NCBI RefSeq assembly: GCF_002355275.1
Contig: NZ_CP023449.1
Location: 2,210,001 to 2,274,000 of the forward strand
Reading direction: 5' to 3'
Length of the DNA: 64,000 nt
Origin: Rhizorhabdus dicambivorans
GTDB lineage: Bacteria; Pseudomonadota; Alphaproteobacteria; Sphingomonadales; Sphingomonadaceae
Position numbers and translations under genes: made by a program. Of the stretch, positions 33,953 to 44,441 are shown one piece after another (position 1 is the first letter of the stretch; the number at the start of each line of letters is the position of its first letter). Under the pieces are notes generated by a model, which was not told where the DNA came from, ran no database searches, and worked only from the letters and a program-made list of their open reading frames with translations.

Positions 33953-35338
33953 ATGCCTGCTGATTTTCCCTTCGACGTCGTCGCCTTCGATCTGGACGGC
34001 ACCCTGGCCGACACCGCGCCCGACCTCACCGCCGCGCTGAACCACGCGCTGGGCGTGCTGGGCCGCCCGCCGGTGCCGGCCGGGGATGTCCGCCACATGG
34101 TCGGCCATGGCGCCCGCGCGCTGCTCCAGAAGGGGCTGGCGGCGACCGGCGAGATGACCGAGGCGCTGGTCGATCAGGGATTCCCGATCTTCATCGACTA
34201 TTATCTCGACCATATCGCCGACGGTTCGACGATCTTTCCGGGGCTGAACGAGGCGCTCGACCGGCTGTCGGCGCGCGGCGTCAAGCTCGCGGTCTGCACC
34301 AACAAGCAGGAGAAGCTCGCGCTCCGCTGCCTTGACGAGCTCGGTTGGGGCAGCCGCTTCGACGCCGTGATCGGCGGCGACACGCTTCCCGTGCGTAAGC
34401 CCGATCCCGCTCCACTGTTCGAGGCGATCGCCCGCTGCGGCGGAGGCAGGGCGGCCTATGTCGGCGATTCGATCACCGACACCGACACCGGCCGCAACGC
34501 CAACATCCCGACCGTGGCGGTGAGCTTCGGCTTCTCCGACCGCCCCGTCGAGCAGCTCGATGCGACCGCCCTGATCGACCATTTCGACGACCTGATCCCG
34601 ACGCTCGAACGGCTGGGCGAGGATGAGAGCTGGCTGAGTTGCCCGATCTGCGGCTCGAATAAATTCGTTCCGCGTTTGCAGCGAGGCTATGTCCATTGCG
34701 AGGCGTGCGGGTCGAACGAGCGCGCCCGGCTGCTTTGGATGATGCTCGGCAAGCACGGGCTGCTGATGCCCGGCAAGCGCGTTCTCCATTTTGCTCCCGA
34801 ACGTTCGACCGCCGAGCGCTTCCATGCTTTGTGGGGCGACGGCTATGAAGCCGTGGATATCGATCCGGCACTTTATGAGTTCGCGCCCAATATCCGGAAG
34901 ATCGATCTGGTTCGCGATGCAGCGCGCCTACCATCGGATCATTATGACGCGATCATTCATTCACATGTGATGGAGCATATTCCCTGCAACATCACCGCCA
35001 TCCTCTATCATCTCCATCGAGCCCTGAAGCCTGATGGCAAGCAAGTCTGCTGCATCCCGGTAATCAGGGGCGGATGTTGGTCGGAGGATCTGGGTCCTTT
35101 AACGCATCAGGAAGCCGTCGCGCGCTTCGGACAGGAGGATCATGTGCGGACCTTCGGCGCGGACGATATCCAGCTCACCCTCGGCATGATTTTCGCGCTA
35201 CCCGATCCCTACGACCTGACCACCGAGTTCGACGTGGCGACACTAATCCGCAACAATATACCGCGGATCAACTGGCGCGGCTGGTCCCCCAATTCGGTGT
35301 TGGTACTGGAAAAGAGCGACCTGTTGCTGCGGTCCTGA
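33953..35338 (+). CDS. phosphoglycolate phosphatase fused to a zinc-ribbon SAM methyltransferase
   Basis: 461 residues in two parts. Residues 1-222 are a complete HAD phosphoglycolate phosphatase (Gph): FDLDGTLADT with nucleophile Asp13 and acid Asp15, VCTNKQEK, VGDSITDTDTG. Gph normally ends here (LIPTLERLG). The frame then continues into a zinc ribbon (Cys230/233 CPICG, Cys249/252 CEACG) and a class I methyltransferase (VLHFAPERSTAERF, YEAVDIDP, HSHVMEHIPCNITAILYHLH). The second part is visibly less GC-rich. ATG 33953 is chosen because GGAG lies 7 bases upstream; 33941 is an alternative. The stop lies 36 bp from a second, convergent methyltransferase. The first half is certain; whether the fusion is one working protein is not. 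Confidence 0.85.
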   Translation: MPADFPFDVVAFDLDGTLADTAPDLTAALNHALGVLGRPPVPAGDVRHMVGHGARALLQKGLAATGEMTEALVDQGFPIFIDYYLDHIADGSTIFPGLNEALDRLSARGVKLAVCTNKQEKLALRCLDELGWGSRFDAVIGGDTLPVRKPDPAPLFEAIARCGGGRAAYVGDSITDTDTGRNANIPTVAVSFGFSDRPVEQLDATALIDHFDDLIPTLERLGEDESWLSCPICGSNKFVPRLQRGYVHCEACGSNERARLLWMMLGKHGLLMPGKRVLHFAPERSTAERFHALWGDGYEAVDIDPALYEFAPNIRKIDLVRDAARLPSDHYDAIIHSHVMEHIPCNITAILYHLHRALKPDGKQVCCIPVIRGGCWSEDLGPLTHQEAVARFGQEDHVRTFGADDIQLTLGMIFALPDPYDLTTEFDVATLIRNNIPRINWRGWSPNSVLVLEKSDLLLRS

Positions 35339-35373
35339 CTGCAGCAAGCGAGCGGGACGGATCATCGCTGCCC

Positions 35374-36270
35374 CTAGGATTTGGAGGCGAGCGCGACTGC
35401 ATAATGGGTCCGGCCCATCCGTGCCAGTTCGTCGTCGAGCAAGAGCAGAGCGTCGAGGAGCGGGACGTCTTGCTCGTCGTCAAAATTCGTCAGAACATCG
35501 CTGAGCGCCAGGTGATAGACGACACCCCCGGTAAGGAGTATCTGCGCGCCGGGAAACACACGCTTTAGCGACGGCAGAATCCGGGCACTGTCCGCCGCTT
35601 CGGACGGGTCTGTCCTGAGCATCGCGTCGATCGATGGCCTGGTAAGCTGACGGCTAAGCGGTCCGGCGCCGGGACGCGGCGAGAGGAGAAAGCGCTCCGG
35701 CAACAACTCCCTTACGCGCGATGCTGTTTGCAGATCCTCGTCGGACCATTGAAACCTGGAGGCCCCGACAAAGTCGTCCATGACGAACCAACCGCCGGGG
35801 CTTAGAACCCTGTGGCTCCATTCCACGGCATGATCGACGTCTATCATATGATGGAGAGCATTGTTCCAGTAGACGAGGTCGAACGGTTCTTCGAAGCTGC
35901 TCTGGAATGCATCGCCGATGTGGATGGTAACGCGGTCGGTGACGCCGAAATCGGCGGCCTTGCGGTTGATCTGCTCGCGTCGATGCTCGCCGATCTCGCA
36001 CAGGTCGAAGTGCTGCACGATGCCGGCCCGTAATAGCCGCATCTCCTTGCCGCCAGTGCCGCATCCGATCGATACCGCCTGGCGGAAACCTTCCGCCGGC
36101 ATCACGCGCCTGATCCGCTCGTTGAAGCCCCCATGCGGCTGGTCAAGCTCCTTGCCGCAAACGATCCGGTTGATGTGGCGATGGATGCGCTCATGGTGCC
36201 ACCAGCGCGTGCGATCAGTCTCGCGCTTAACGGACCAGTATTGCGCGGCGGTAGATATCTCGTCGTTCAT
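35374..36270 (-). CDS. class I SAM methyltransferase coupled to a P450 gene
   Basis: 298 residues. N-terminal YWSVKRETDRTRWWHHERI, then motif I AVSIGCGTGGKEMRLLRAG, the acidic loop HFDLCEIGEHRREQ, FDLVYWNNALHHMIDVDHAVEW and post-motif SPGGWFVMDDFVGASRFQW. A small-molecule or glycan methyltransferase is likely; substrate unknown. ATG 36270 overlaps the P450 stop (ATGA), so translation is coupled. Composition is less GC-rich than the genes either side, like the fused methyltransferase opposite, suggesting both arrived together. Confidence 0.85.
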   Translation of the reverse strand: MNDEISTAAQYWSVKRETDRTRWWHHERIHRHINRIVCGKELDQPHGGFNERIRRVMPAEGFRQAVSIGCGTGGKEMRLLRAGIVQHFDLCEIGEHRREQINRKAADFGVTDRVTIHIGDAFQSSFEEPFDLVYWNNALHHMIDVDHAVEWSHRVLSPGGWFVMDDFVGASRFQWSDEDLQTASRVRELLPERFLLSPRPGAGPLSRQLTRPSIDAMLRTDPSEAADSARILPSLKRVFPGAQILLTGGVVYHLALSDVLTNFDDEQDVPLLDALLLLDDELARMGRTHYAVALASKS

Positions 36271-37649
36271 CGGTTTCGATCCTCGAACCACAGCTTCACC
36301 GCCGTCCTCGGCCGCAGGGTCAGCCGGCTCACCGGTTCCGGCTTCCGGATATCCGGATAACGCAGCCGGAAGGCGCGGACGATGCTGGCGAGGATCAGCA
36401 TACCCTCCTGCTGGGCGAAGCCAGCGCCGATGCAGATGCGGGGGCCCTTGCCGAACGGCATATAGGCGCGGCGGCAGGCTTCGGCCTCCTCCGGATCCTC
36501 GAAGCGTTCTGGCGCGAAGGCGTGGGGGCATTTCCAATTGTCGCGGTGGCGCTGGATCAGCCAGGGCGAGATGACGATCATCGCGCCCTTCTTGAGCAGC
36601 TTGTCGCGCATCGTCGTCGGCTGGGTCACCTCGCGGACGAAGAAGCTGACCGGGGGGTAGAGGCGCAGGGTCTCCCGAAACAGGTTGCGGACGCCGTTGA
36701 GGCTGCGCAGATGCTCGAAGCCGATCGGGGCGCCTCCGGTCTCCTTCTCCACCTCGGCGACCAGCGCGTCCTGGAGATGGGGGCATTCGGCGAGCAGGTA
36801 GAGCGCCCATGTCATCGCCGAGGCGGCGGTTTCGTGGCCCGCCAGGAAGATGGTGGAGACCTGCTCCATGATCTTGGCATAGCTGAACGGCTCCCCCGTG
36901 CGCGGGTGGCGCGCTTCGAGCAGCGACTGGAGGATGTCGTCCCTGCATGCCCCGGTGCCTTCGTGCCAAGCGGTGTAGCGCGCCTTCACGATCGGCCCGA
37001 ACACGGCGTGGATAGCGGCGGCCGCCTTGCCGGCGCGGCGGCGGTAGCCGAGCAGCGGTAGCGCGTAGAGCTTCAGCATCGCCGCCGGCTGGACGTTCTT
37101 CTGGTAACGATGGAAGGCGTGGTAGATCTGCTCGGCACCCTCCGCGTCGAGCTTCACCGAGAAGATCGTCCGGTAGATGATGTCGGCCGCGACATGGGTC
37201 ATCAGTGGATCGACCTCGATCGGCTTCGACCGGTCCATGGCCCGGATCGTCGCGAGCAGATCGACCACCGCCGCTTCCATCGCCGGGAAGACGCGCTTGA
37301 GATTGGTGTGCGCGAAGGCCGGATTGACCATCTCGCGCTGCTCTTCCCAATCCTGGCCGTTGGCCGAGAATACGCTGTTGCCGATCAGCGGATCGAGCAG
37401 GTCGTTGAGGAAGCGGTGCTTGGGGAAGGCCTTTTCGCGATCGTCCATCACCCGGTCGACCACCGACAGATCGTTGGCGATGTAGAAATCGAGCCGGGGC
37501 AGGTGAATCTCGCCCATCTGCATGCCGTAGCTGCGGTCGAACAGGGTATGGATCCAGCTGTTCCAGCCGGTCAGGAAGCGCTTGAACAGCGACGCCTTGC
37601 TCTTGTGCGGGACCGGATAGGGCGGGGTGAAAAGGCCATCTTCAGACAT
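36267..37649 (-). CDS. cytochrome P450
   Basis: 460-residue P450 monooxygenase. I-helix FLAGHETAASAMTW, ExxR in FRETLRLYPPV, and the heme loop FGKGPRICIGAGF with proximal Cys406. The N-terminus (SEDGLFTPPYPVPHKSKASL) has no membrane anchor, so it is a soluble class I-type enzyme needing an external ferredoxin; none is encoded nearby. It is similar in layout to bacterial CYP4/CYP102-like lipid or terpene oxidases, but the substrate is unknown. ATG 37649 overlaps the upstream hydrolase stop by 8 bases. The coupled downstream methyltransferase suggests oxidation followed by methylation of one substrate. Confidence 0.93.
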   Translation of the reverse strand: MSEDGLFTPPYPVPHKSKASLFKRFLTGWNSWIHTLFDRSYGMQMGEIHLPRLDFYIANDLSVVDRVMDDREKAFPKHRFLNDLLDPLIGNSVFSANGQDWEEQREMVNPAFAHTNLKRVFPAMEAAVVDLLATIRAMDRSKPIEVDPLMTHVAADIIYRTIFSVKLDAEGAEQIYHAFHRYQKNVQPAAMLKLYALPLLGYRRRAGKAAAAIHAVFGPIVKARYTAWHEGTGACRDDILQSLLEARHPRTGEPFSYAKIMEQVSTIFLAGHETAASAMTWALYLLAECPHLQDALVAEVEKETGGAPIGFEHLRSLNGVRNLFRETLRLYPPVSFFVREVTQPTTMRDKLLKKGAMIVISPWLIQRHRDNWKCPHAFAPERFEDPEEAEACRRAYMPFGKGPRICIGAGFAQQEGMLILASIVRAFRLRYPDIRKPEPVSRLTLRPRTAVKLWFEDRNR

Positions 37650-38766
37650 TGTTCTCGGCCTTGAACGCTTCGATCGATTTGGCAAGGGGCCGCGCGCCGG
37701 AACTGATCGCGACATAGTCGAGCGGCGATATCCGATCAAAGGTCTTCAGATAGTCGAAATGGGTCTCGTACTTGTTGCGGCGGCGCGCCTGATAGCTGGC
37801 GGGATCGCAATATCTGAACCAGCGCGGGCTGGTCTGGAACAGGCGGGCGCTGCGCGGGGCCCCGCCGATGCACGGGTCGATCCCGGCGATACAGGCGCCA
37901 TCGGTGATCGAATTGACGTCGAGCCAGCGGAAATCGCCCGCGCCCACCTTGTCGAGCAGCGCGCGGAAATAGCGGCTGTCGCGCCGGGCGCCGATCAAAG
38001 GGATCGACGAGCCGAGCGTCACCAGGCTGAACCGGTCGGGCAGGGTGCCGCCGCACGCCTCCAGCAGCCGGGCCATGACCGGCATCGCCAGGATCGATCC
38101 GTTGCTATGGGTGACGAAGAGAATCTCGTCCCGGTCTTCGGCGAAGCTGGCGCGGATCGCCTCGGCGAACTCGGCCATCCGCGCGTCGACATCGGCGGGC
38201 ATGCCGCGCGCCAGCTTGTCATTGAAGATGATGAAGCGCAGCAGCCAGAAGCCCTGGATCTTCTTGACCACCCCCATGGCGATGCCGATGCCCGCCATCG
38301 CCGAAGCGAGCAGTCCCCAGCCCCAGCCGAGCAAGGCGATCAGCGGGATAGCGAGCAGCAGTCCGAACAGGATAGGAAGCAGGATTGTCGATATTCCAGG
38401 GTAATAGAAGGCGATCTTCACGCCCCATGGGAATTTGTGGACGATCGACCAGTCGACCCGCCGGGTGAAATTGCCATAGGCGCGCAGCGAATGGCCGAGC
38501 AGCCCGACCGGGTTCTTGACCCAATGCGCGCGCACGACATCGTCCCAGTTGAGGAAGACATAGTCGGTCTCGGCATCCGCCTCCCTATCGCGGACCGTCC
38601 AGGCCGCCGAGCGCGGCGGCTCGCGGCGGCGGTCGCCTACTTCGATCGTGCGTCCGGTGGTGGCACCGAAGATCGCTGCCTGCTCGGTATAGAGCTGCTG
38701 GTAGAAGCGGGCACCGCGCGGATCGAAACCGCTGAGATAGAAGATTTTCCGCTTGAACGCCGGCAT
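37642..38766 (-). CDS. membrane alpha/beta-hydrolase-like protein
   Basis: 374 residues. It opens KRKIFYLSGFDPRGARFYQQ and has two central membrane helices (ISTILLPILFGLLLAIPLIAL, GWGWGLLASAMAGIGIAMGV). A nucleophile-elbow-like LFVTHSNGSILAMPVMARLL (GxSxG variant HSNGS) and a following LVTLGSSIPL strongly suggest a lipase-type alpha/beta-hydrolase fold. No named family is certain. It starts the hydrolase-P450-methyltransferase operon, its stop overlapping the P450 start. The divergent gene at 38787 begins only 20 bp away, so both promoters must lie within coding sequence. Confidence 0.75.
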   Translation of the reverse strand: MPAFKRKIFYLSGFDPRGARFYQQLYTEQAAIFGATTGRTIEVGDRRREPPRSAAWTVRDREADAETDYVFLNWDDVVRAHWVKNPVGLLGHSLRAYGNFTRRVDWSIVHKFPWGVKIAFYYPGISTILLPILFGLLLAIPLIALLGWGWGLLASAMAGIGIAMGVVKKIQGFWLLRFIIFNDKLARGMPADVDARMAEFAEAIRASFAEDRDEILFVTHSNGSILAMPVMARLLEACGGTLPDRFSLVTLGSSIPLIGARRDSRYFRALLDKVGAGDFRWLDVNSITDGACIAGIDPCIGGAPRSARLFQTSPRWFRYCDPASYQARRRNKYETHFDYLKTFDRISPLDYVAISSGARPLAKSIEAFKAENNV

Positions 38767-38786
38767 CGCGCCTGTTTACTCGCCCC

Positions 38787-39071
38787 ATGGCTGACAAAGA
38801 GCGTCAGTATTGCCTTTTCATGGACGGGACCAAGCATAATCGCAATGCGGGGTGCCGGGCACACGACAATGCCTATGGCATATATGGCGGCGGCACCGAG
38901 CGCGACCGCCGCGCCGCCGACCTCGCCTTCTATCGCCATATGCGGGACAACCGGGACCCGCTGGCGCTGGTCGTGCTGTTCTTCGTGACCTTTTACGGGT
39001 GGTTCTTCTTCAACTATCATGGCCGCCCCTGGCGCGGGCAGCTGAGCCGGAAGCTGTTTCCCAATTATTGA
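38787..39071 (+). CDS. small phospholipase A2-like membrane protein
   Basis: 94 residues. The N-terminal half contains NAGCRAHDNAYGIYGGGTER, with the Cys and adjacent His-Asp of the phospholipase A2-type motif CxxHD, and later RAADLAFYRHM, where an Asp pairs in that fold. A membrane segment follows (DPLALVVLFFVTFYGWFFFN). Full PLA2 domains are longer, so this may be a minimal or inactive member. ATG 38787 begins only 20 bp from the divergent hydrolase start. A membrane protein of unknown function follows, 40 bp away. Confidence 0.6.
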   Translation: MADKERQYCLFMDGTKHNRNAGCRAHDNAYGIYGGGTERDRRAADLAFYRHMRDNRDPLALVVLFFVTFYGWFFFNYHGRPWRGQLSRKLFPNY

Positions 39072-39111
39072 ACCGCGATGTGGGGCGGCGCTGGTACAGG
39101 GGGGAGGGGCC

Positions 39112-39831
39112 ATGCTGTCGGAATATGCCGCGATCTATCGTCGGGTCTTCGCCTTTGTCCGGGCGATGCCTCTGATCGCCGCCGTGCCGCTGATCGTGCA
39201 GCTGGCACAGGCGCTGCTGGCGCATGGCGGGTTTGTGCCGGTCGATAGGATCGAGACCGCGTTGCTCCTCTTCAGGCTTCTCAACACGCTCGCCATGCTG
39301 GTGGTGATGGTCCATGCGCTGCGCTGGTGGCGTTTCCAGGGTGACCGGCGCCGGGTCCGGCGAATGGGCTTGCGGGTGCTGGTCGGGGTGGTCGTCATGA
39401 TGACGATCCAACTGACCGATGAATATCTGTTCGTATCCGCCGGGCATCTGGCCGCCCATCTGCTGGGATATGGGCGCGCCTGGCTGGTGCCGGGGGCGGT
39501 GCTGCTGTGGATGCTCGTGTCGATACCGCTCTATCCATGGTATGTGGCGTTGATCACCGATGACCATGAACTGACCTTTCGAGAAGCGGTGCGGCGCATC
39601 CGCGCCAAATGGGTGGCGTGTTTCCTGCTGGTGCTGAGCGCGCTGGCGCCCTTGCTGATAATCGGAACGACTGTCCGCTCGCTGCGAATGAGCCTGCCCT
39701 ATGCCAGCCCCTGGCAGCGCCCGCTTGAAGTCGTTGCGATGTTTCTGGTGCCGATGCTGATCATGGTCACCGCTTCGGCCTATCTGGCCGTCTATCGGAT
39801 CGCCTATCGGGGCAACCTACCCGTCGATTGA
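39112..39831 (+). CDS. integral membrane protein, unknown function
   Basis: 239 residues with about five hydrophobic segments (FVRAMPLIAAVPLIVQLAQAL; LLNTLAMLVVMVHAL; VLVGVVVMMTIQL; WLVPGAVLLWMLVSIPLY; CFLLVLSALAPLLIIG; VVAMFLVPMLIMVTASAYLA) and basic loops (RWWRFQGDRRRVRRMG). It resembles predicted multipass inner-membrane proteins of Sphingomonadales with no annotated function. ATG 39112 follows GGGGGGAGGGGCC. Its neighbours are the PLA2-like gene and the host-attachment gene, transcribed in the same direction. Confidence 0.7.
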   Translation: MLSEYAAIYRRVFAFVRAMPLIAAVPLIVQLAQALLAHGGFVPVDRIETALLLFRLLNTLAMLVVMVHALRWWRFQGDRRRVRRMGLRVLVGVVVMMTIQLTDEYLFVSAGHLAAHLLGYGRAWLVPGAVLLWMLVSIPLYPWYVALITDDHELTFREAVRRIRAKWVACFLLVLSALAPLLIIGTTVRSLRMSLPYASPWQRPLEVVAMFLVPMLIMVTASAYLAVYRIAYRGNLPVD

Positions 39832-39869
39832 AGCGTTCCCCCCTTGAAACCCTTGAAAGGAGAGGCTTT

Positions 39870-40313
39870 ATGCGGATTCCCCACAATACGCTGGTGCTCG
39901 TCGCGGACGGCCGCAAATCGCTGTTCCTGCGCAATGAGGGGGACGACGACTATCTCAATCTCGTCGTCGAGGACCAGCATGCGCAGGCGGGCCTGAAGGA
40001 TCGCGACCTGAAATCGGATGGTCCCGGGCAGGCCATGTCGCAGGGCGGCAGCGGCCGGCACAGCACGATGGAGGAAACCGACTTCCATCAGCAGGAAGAG
40101 GACCGCTTCGCCGCGGACACCGCCGCCCTGCTGGCGCGGCGGGCCCAACAGCAGGGCTGTGAGCGGCTGATCATCGTTGCACCGCCGCGCACCTTGGGAG
40201 AGTTGCGCCAGCATTATGACAAGGCGGTGGAGGCGAAGATCGTCGCCGAGGTCGACAAGGACCTGGTCAACCACCCGATCGAGAAGCTGGAAGGCGTGCT
40301 GAAGGCCCTGTAG
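39870..40313 (+). CDS. host attachment family protein
   Basis: 147-residue protein of the 'required for attachment to host cells' family (Host_attach, AtsE-like): IPHNTLVLVADGRKSLFLRN at the N-terminus, HSTMEETDFHQQEEDRFAAD in the middle, and LIIVAPPRTLGELRQHYDKAVEAKI near the end. This release-factor-like fold resembles eRF1 domain 2 and is common in alphaproteobacteria; the role beyond the first Agrobacterium report is unsettled. AAAGGAGAGG before the ATG is a strong ribosome site. Convergent with gyrA, 32 bp apart. Confidence 0.92.
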   Translation: MRIPHNTLVLVADGRKSLFLRNEGDDDYLNLVVEDQHAQAGLKDRDLKSDGPGQAMSQGGSGRHSTMEETDFHQQEEDRFAADTAALLARRAQQQGCERLIIVAPPRTLGELRQHYDKAVEAKIVAEVDKDLVNHPIEKLEGVLKAL

Positions 40314-40345
40314 CGGCGCCGGTCGCGTCTCGGCGACTACCCCGA

Positions 40346-43102
<2,757 letters not shown>

Positions 43103-43230
43103 AGTCTTTGGGTCCGTGTTCGTTTGAGCTGTCAGGCCCCGGAACGGGGCAAGCCAGAAGCTCCTAACGAAGGACGATGGCTATGGCTAGTCCAATGCTT
43201 TCACCGGCGGCAGGGGCGCGGGTCGGAGGC

Positions 43231-43407
43231 TCAGGTGCCCGCCCAGCCAAAGCCCAGAACGATGAGGAAGCCGATGATGACGAGGATGAGGCCCCAGCCG
43301 AGGATATAGCGGGTCATGTGGGGCGTCGCGCCGGCCCGCGCTTCGTCGGTGCTCAGCTCGACACCGTTGCCCTTGTCCCGATCGGTCGGGTGCGTCTCGC
43401 TGTTCAT
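43231..43407 (-). CDS. 58-residue small membrane protein under an EcfG promoter
   Basis: MNSETHPTDRDKGNGVELST, then DEARAGATPHMTR and one membrane helix (YILGWGLILVIIGFLIVLGF), ending GWAGT. No family name known; short cytoplasmic N-tail plus single C-terminal helix. Support: a GGGAG ribosome site 9 bases before the ATG, and a perfect EcfG promoter at 43438-43462. It is likely a small stress-induced membrane protein. It lies between gyrA and yaaA on the minus strand. Confidence 0.8.
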   Translation of the reverse strand: MNSETHPTDRDKGNGVELSTDEARAGATPHMTRYILGWGLILVIIGFLIVLGFGWAGT

Positions 43408-43437
43408 GGTGCTAACTCCCGTCTATCCTGCCGCATC

Positions 43438-43462
43438 AACGGGCCGGACGGGGGGAGGTTCC
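43438..43462 (-). promoter_or_regulatory. EcfG promoter of the 58-residue protein
   Basis: GGAAC (43458-43462), 16-bp spacer, CGTT (43438-43441) on the minus strand: exact EcfG consensus, with the -10 element 31 bp before the ATG at 43407. Confidence 0.75.
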
Positions 43463-43481
43463 TTACGGTACCGGTCCGGTG

Positions 43482-44243
43482 TCAGCGCGACCGGACGAAT
43501 CGCCAGCTATTTTCGTCGGACCCTTCGGGCGTGAAGGCATAGCCATCGCTGTCGAAGCCCTTCAGCGCCTCGGGTTCGGTGATGCGGTGTTCGCACATCC
43601 AGCGCGCCATCATCCCGCGTGCCCGCTTCGCGCCGAAGCTGTTGAACATCAGGCCGTTGGGTCCGTCCTCCCGGAAGTCGATGGTGACGATCCGCACGCC
43701 CTTGGGCGGGGCCTGCTCGACCGCGTGCCAATATTCCTTGCTGGCGCAGTTGATGATCACGTCGGATCCGTCGGCGATGAGATCGGCCGCGAGCGCGTCG
43801 GATATCTTACTGCCCCAGAGCTGGTAGAGGTTCTTTTTCCGGCCCGGCGCCCAGCGTGTTCCCATCTCCAGCCGGTAGGGCCGGATCAGGTCGAGCGGGC
43901 GGAGCAGGCCGTAGAGGCCGGAGAGGATGCGGACATGGTCCTGCGCGAAGCCGATCGCGGGCTCGTCCAGGGTCTTCGCCTCCAGGCCGACATAGACGTC
44001 GCCTGAAAAGGCATAGAGGGCGGGACGCTCCTCCTGCGTCGCGAAGCCGGCATAGCGCTCGGCGTTTAGCGCGGCGAGCTTGTCTGAGATGCTCATAAGC
44101 TTCGAGAGCTTCTTCGCCCCGAGCTTCGATGCCGCCTGTGCGGTCGCCAGCGCCTCCTCGGCGAAGCGCGGGCGGGTCGCCGTCACGTCGGGCAGGGGGC
44201 TCGCATAATCGAGCGATTTGGCGGGGGAGAGCAGCAGGAGCAT
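43482..44243 (-). CDS. yaaA: peroxide stress protein YaaA
   Basis: 253-residue YaaA (DUF328/UPF0246). It begins MLLLLSPAKSLDYASPLPDV, with the helix-hairpin-like KKLSKLMSISDKLAALNAER, GDVYVGLEAKTLD, LYGLLRPLDLIRPYRLEMG, DVIINCASKEYWHAVEQAP and GLMFNSFGAKRARGMMARWM. In E. coli YaaA limits Fe-driven damage during H2O2 stress and can bind DNA. Full length. It lies near two EcfG-type or stress genes, but its own promoter region shows no clear EcfG site. Confidence 0.94.
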   Translation of the reverse strand: MLLLLSPAKSLDYASPLPDVTATRPRFAEEALATAQAASKLGAKKLSKLMSISDKLAALNAERYAGFATQEERPALYAFSGDVYVGLEAKTLDEPAIGFAQDHVRILSGLYGLLRPLDLIRPYRLEMGTRWAPGRKKNLYQLWGSKISDALAADLIADGSDVIINCASKEYWHAVEQAPPKGVRIVTIDFREDGPNGLMFNSFGAKRARGMMARWMCEHRITEPEALKGFDSDGYAFTPEGSDENSWRFVRSR

Positions 44244-44400
44244 GAAGCCGCCCTAACGGTGCTCCGTCCGGGGATCAACCGGCGCCGGTTCAATCACCAT
44301 TCAGCGAACCGTGCCTAGATGGCGACGAGTGACGCCGGATCGTTTCGCCATGCTTGTGCGAGCGCGTGGGAGCGATTAGTCAACCCGGCGTGTTTTACGG

Positions 44401-44422
44401 GCGGCCGCCCCCTTTCGGCCGC
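44401..44422 (+). other. leader hairpin before the TPR gene
   Basis: GCGGCCG (44401-44407) and CGGCCGC (44416-44422) can pair, 20 bp before the ATG at 44442 and just ahead of the ribosome site CAGGAGGCC. Function unknown; a leader structure or processing site is possible. Confidence 0.35.
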
Positions 44423-44441
44423 TATCCAGGAGGCCTGAAGC

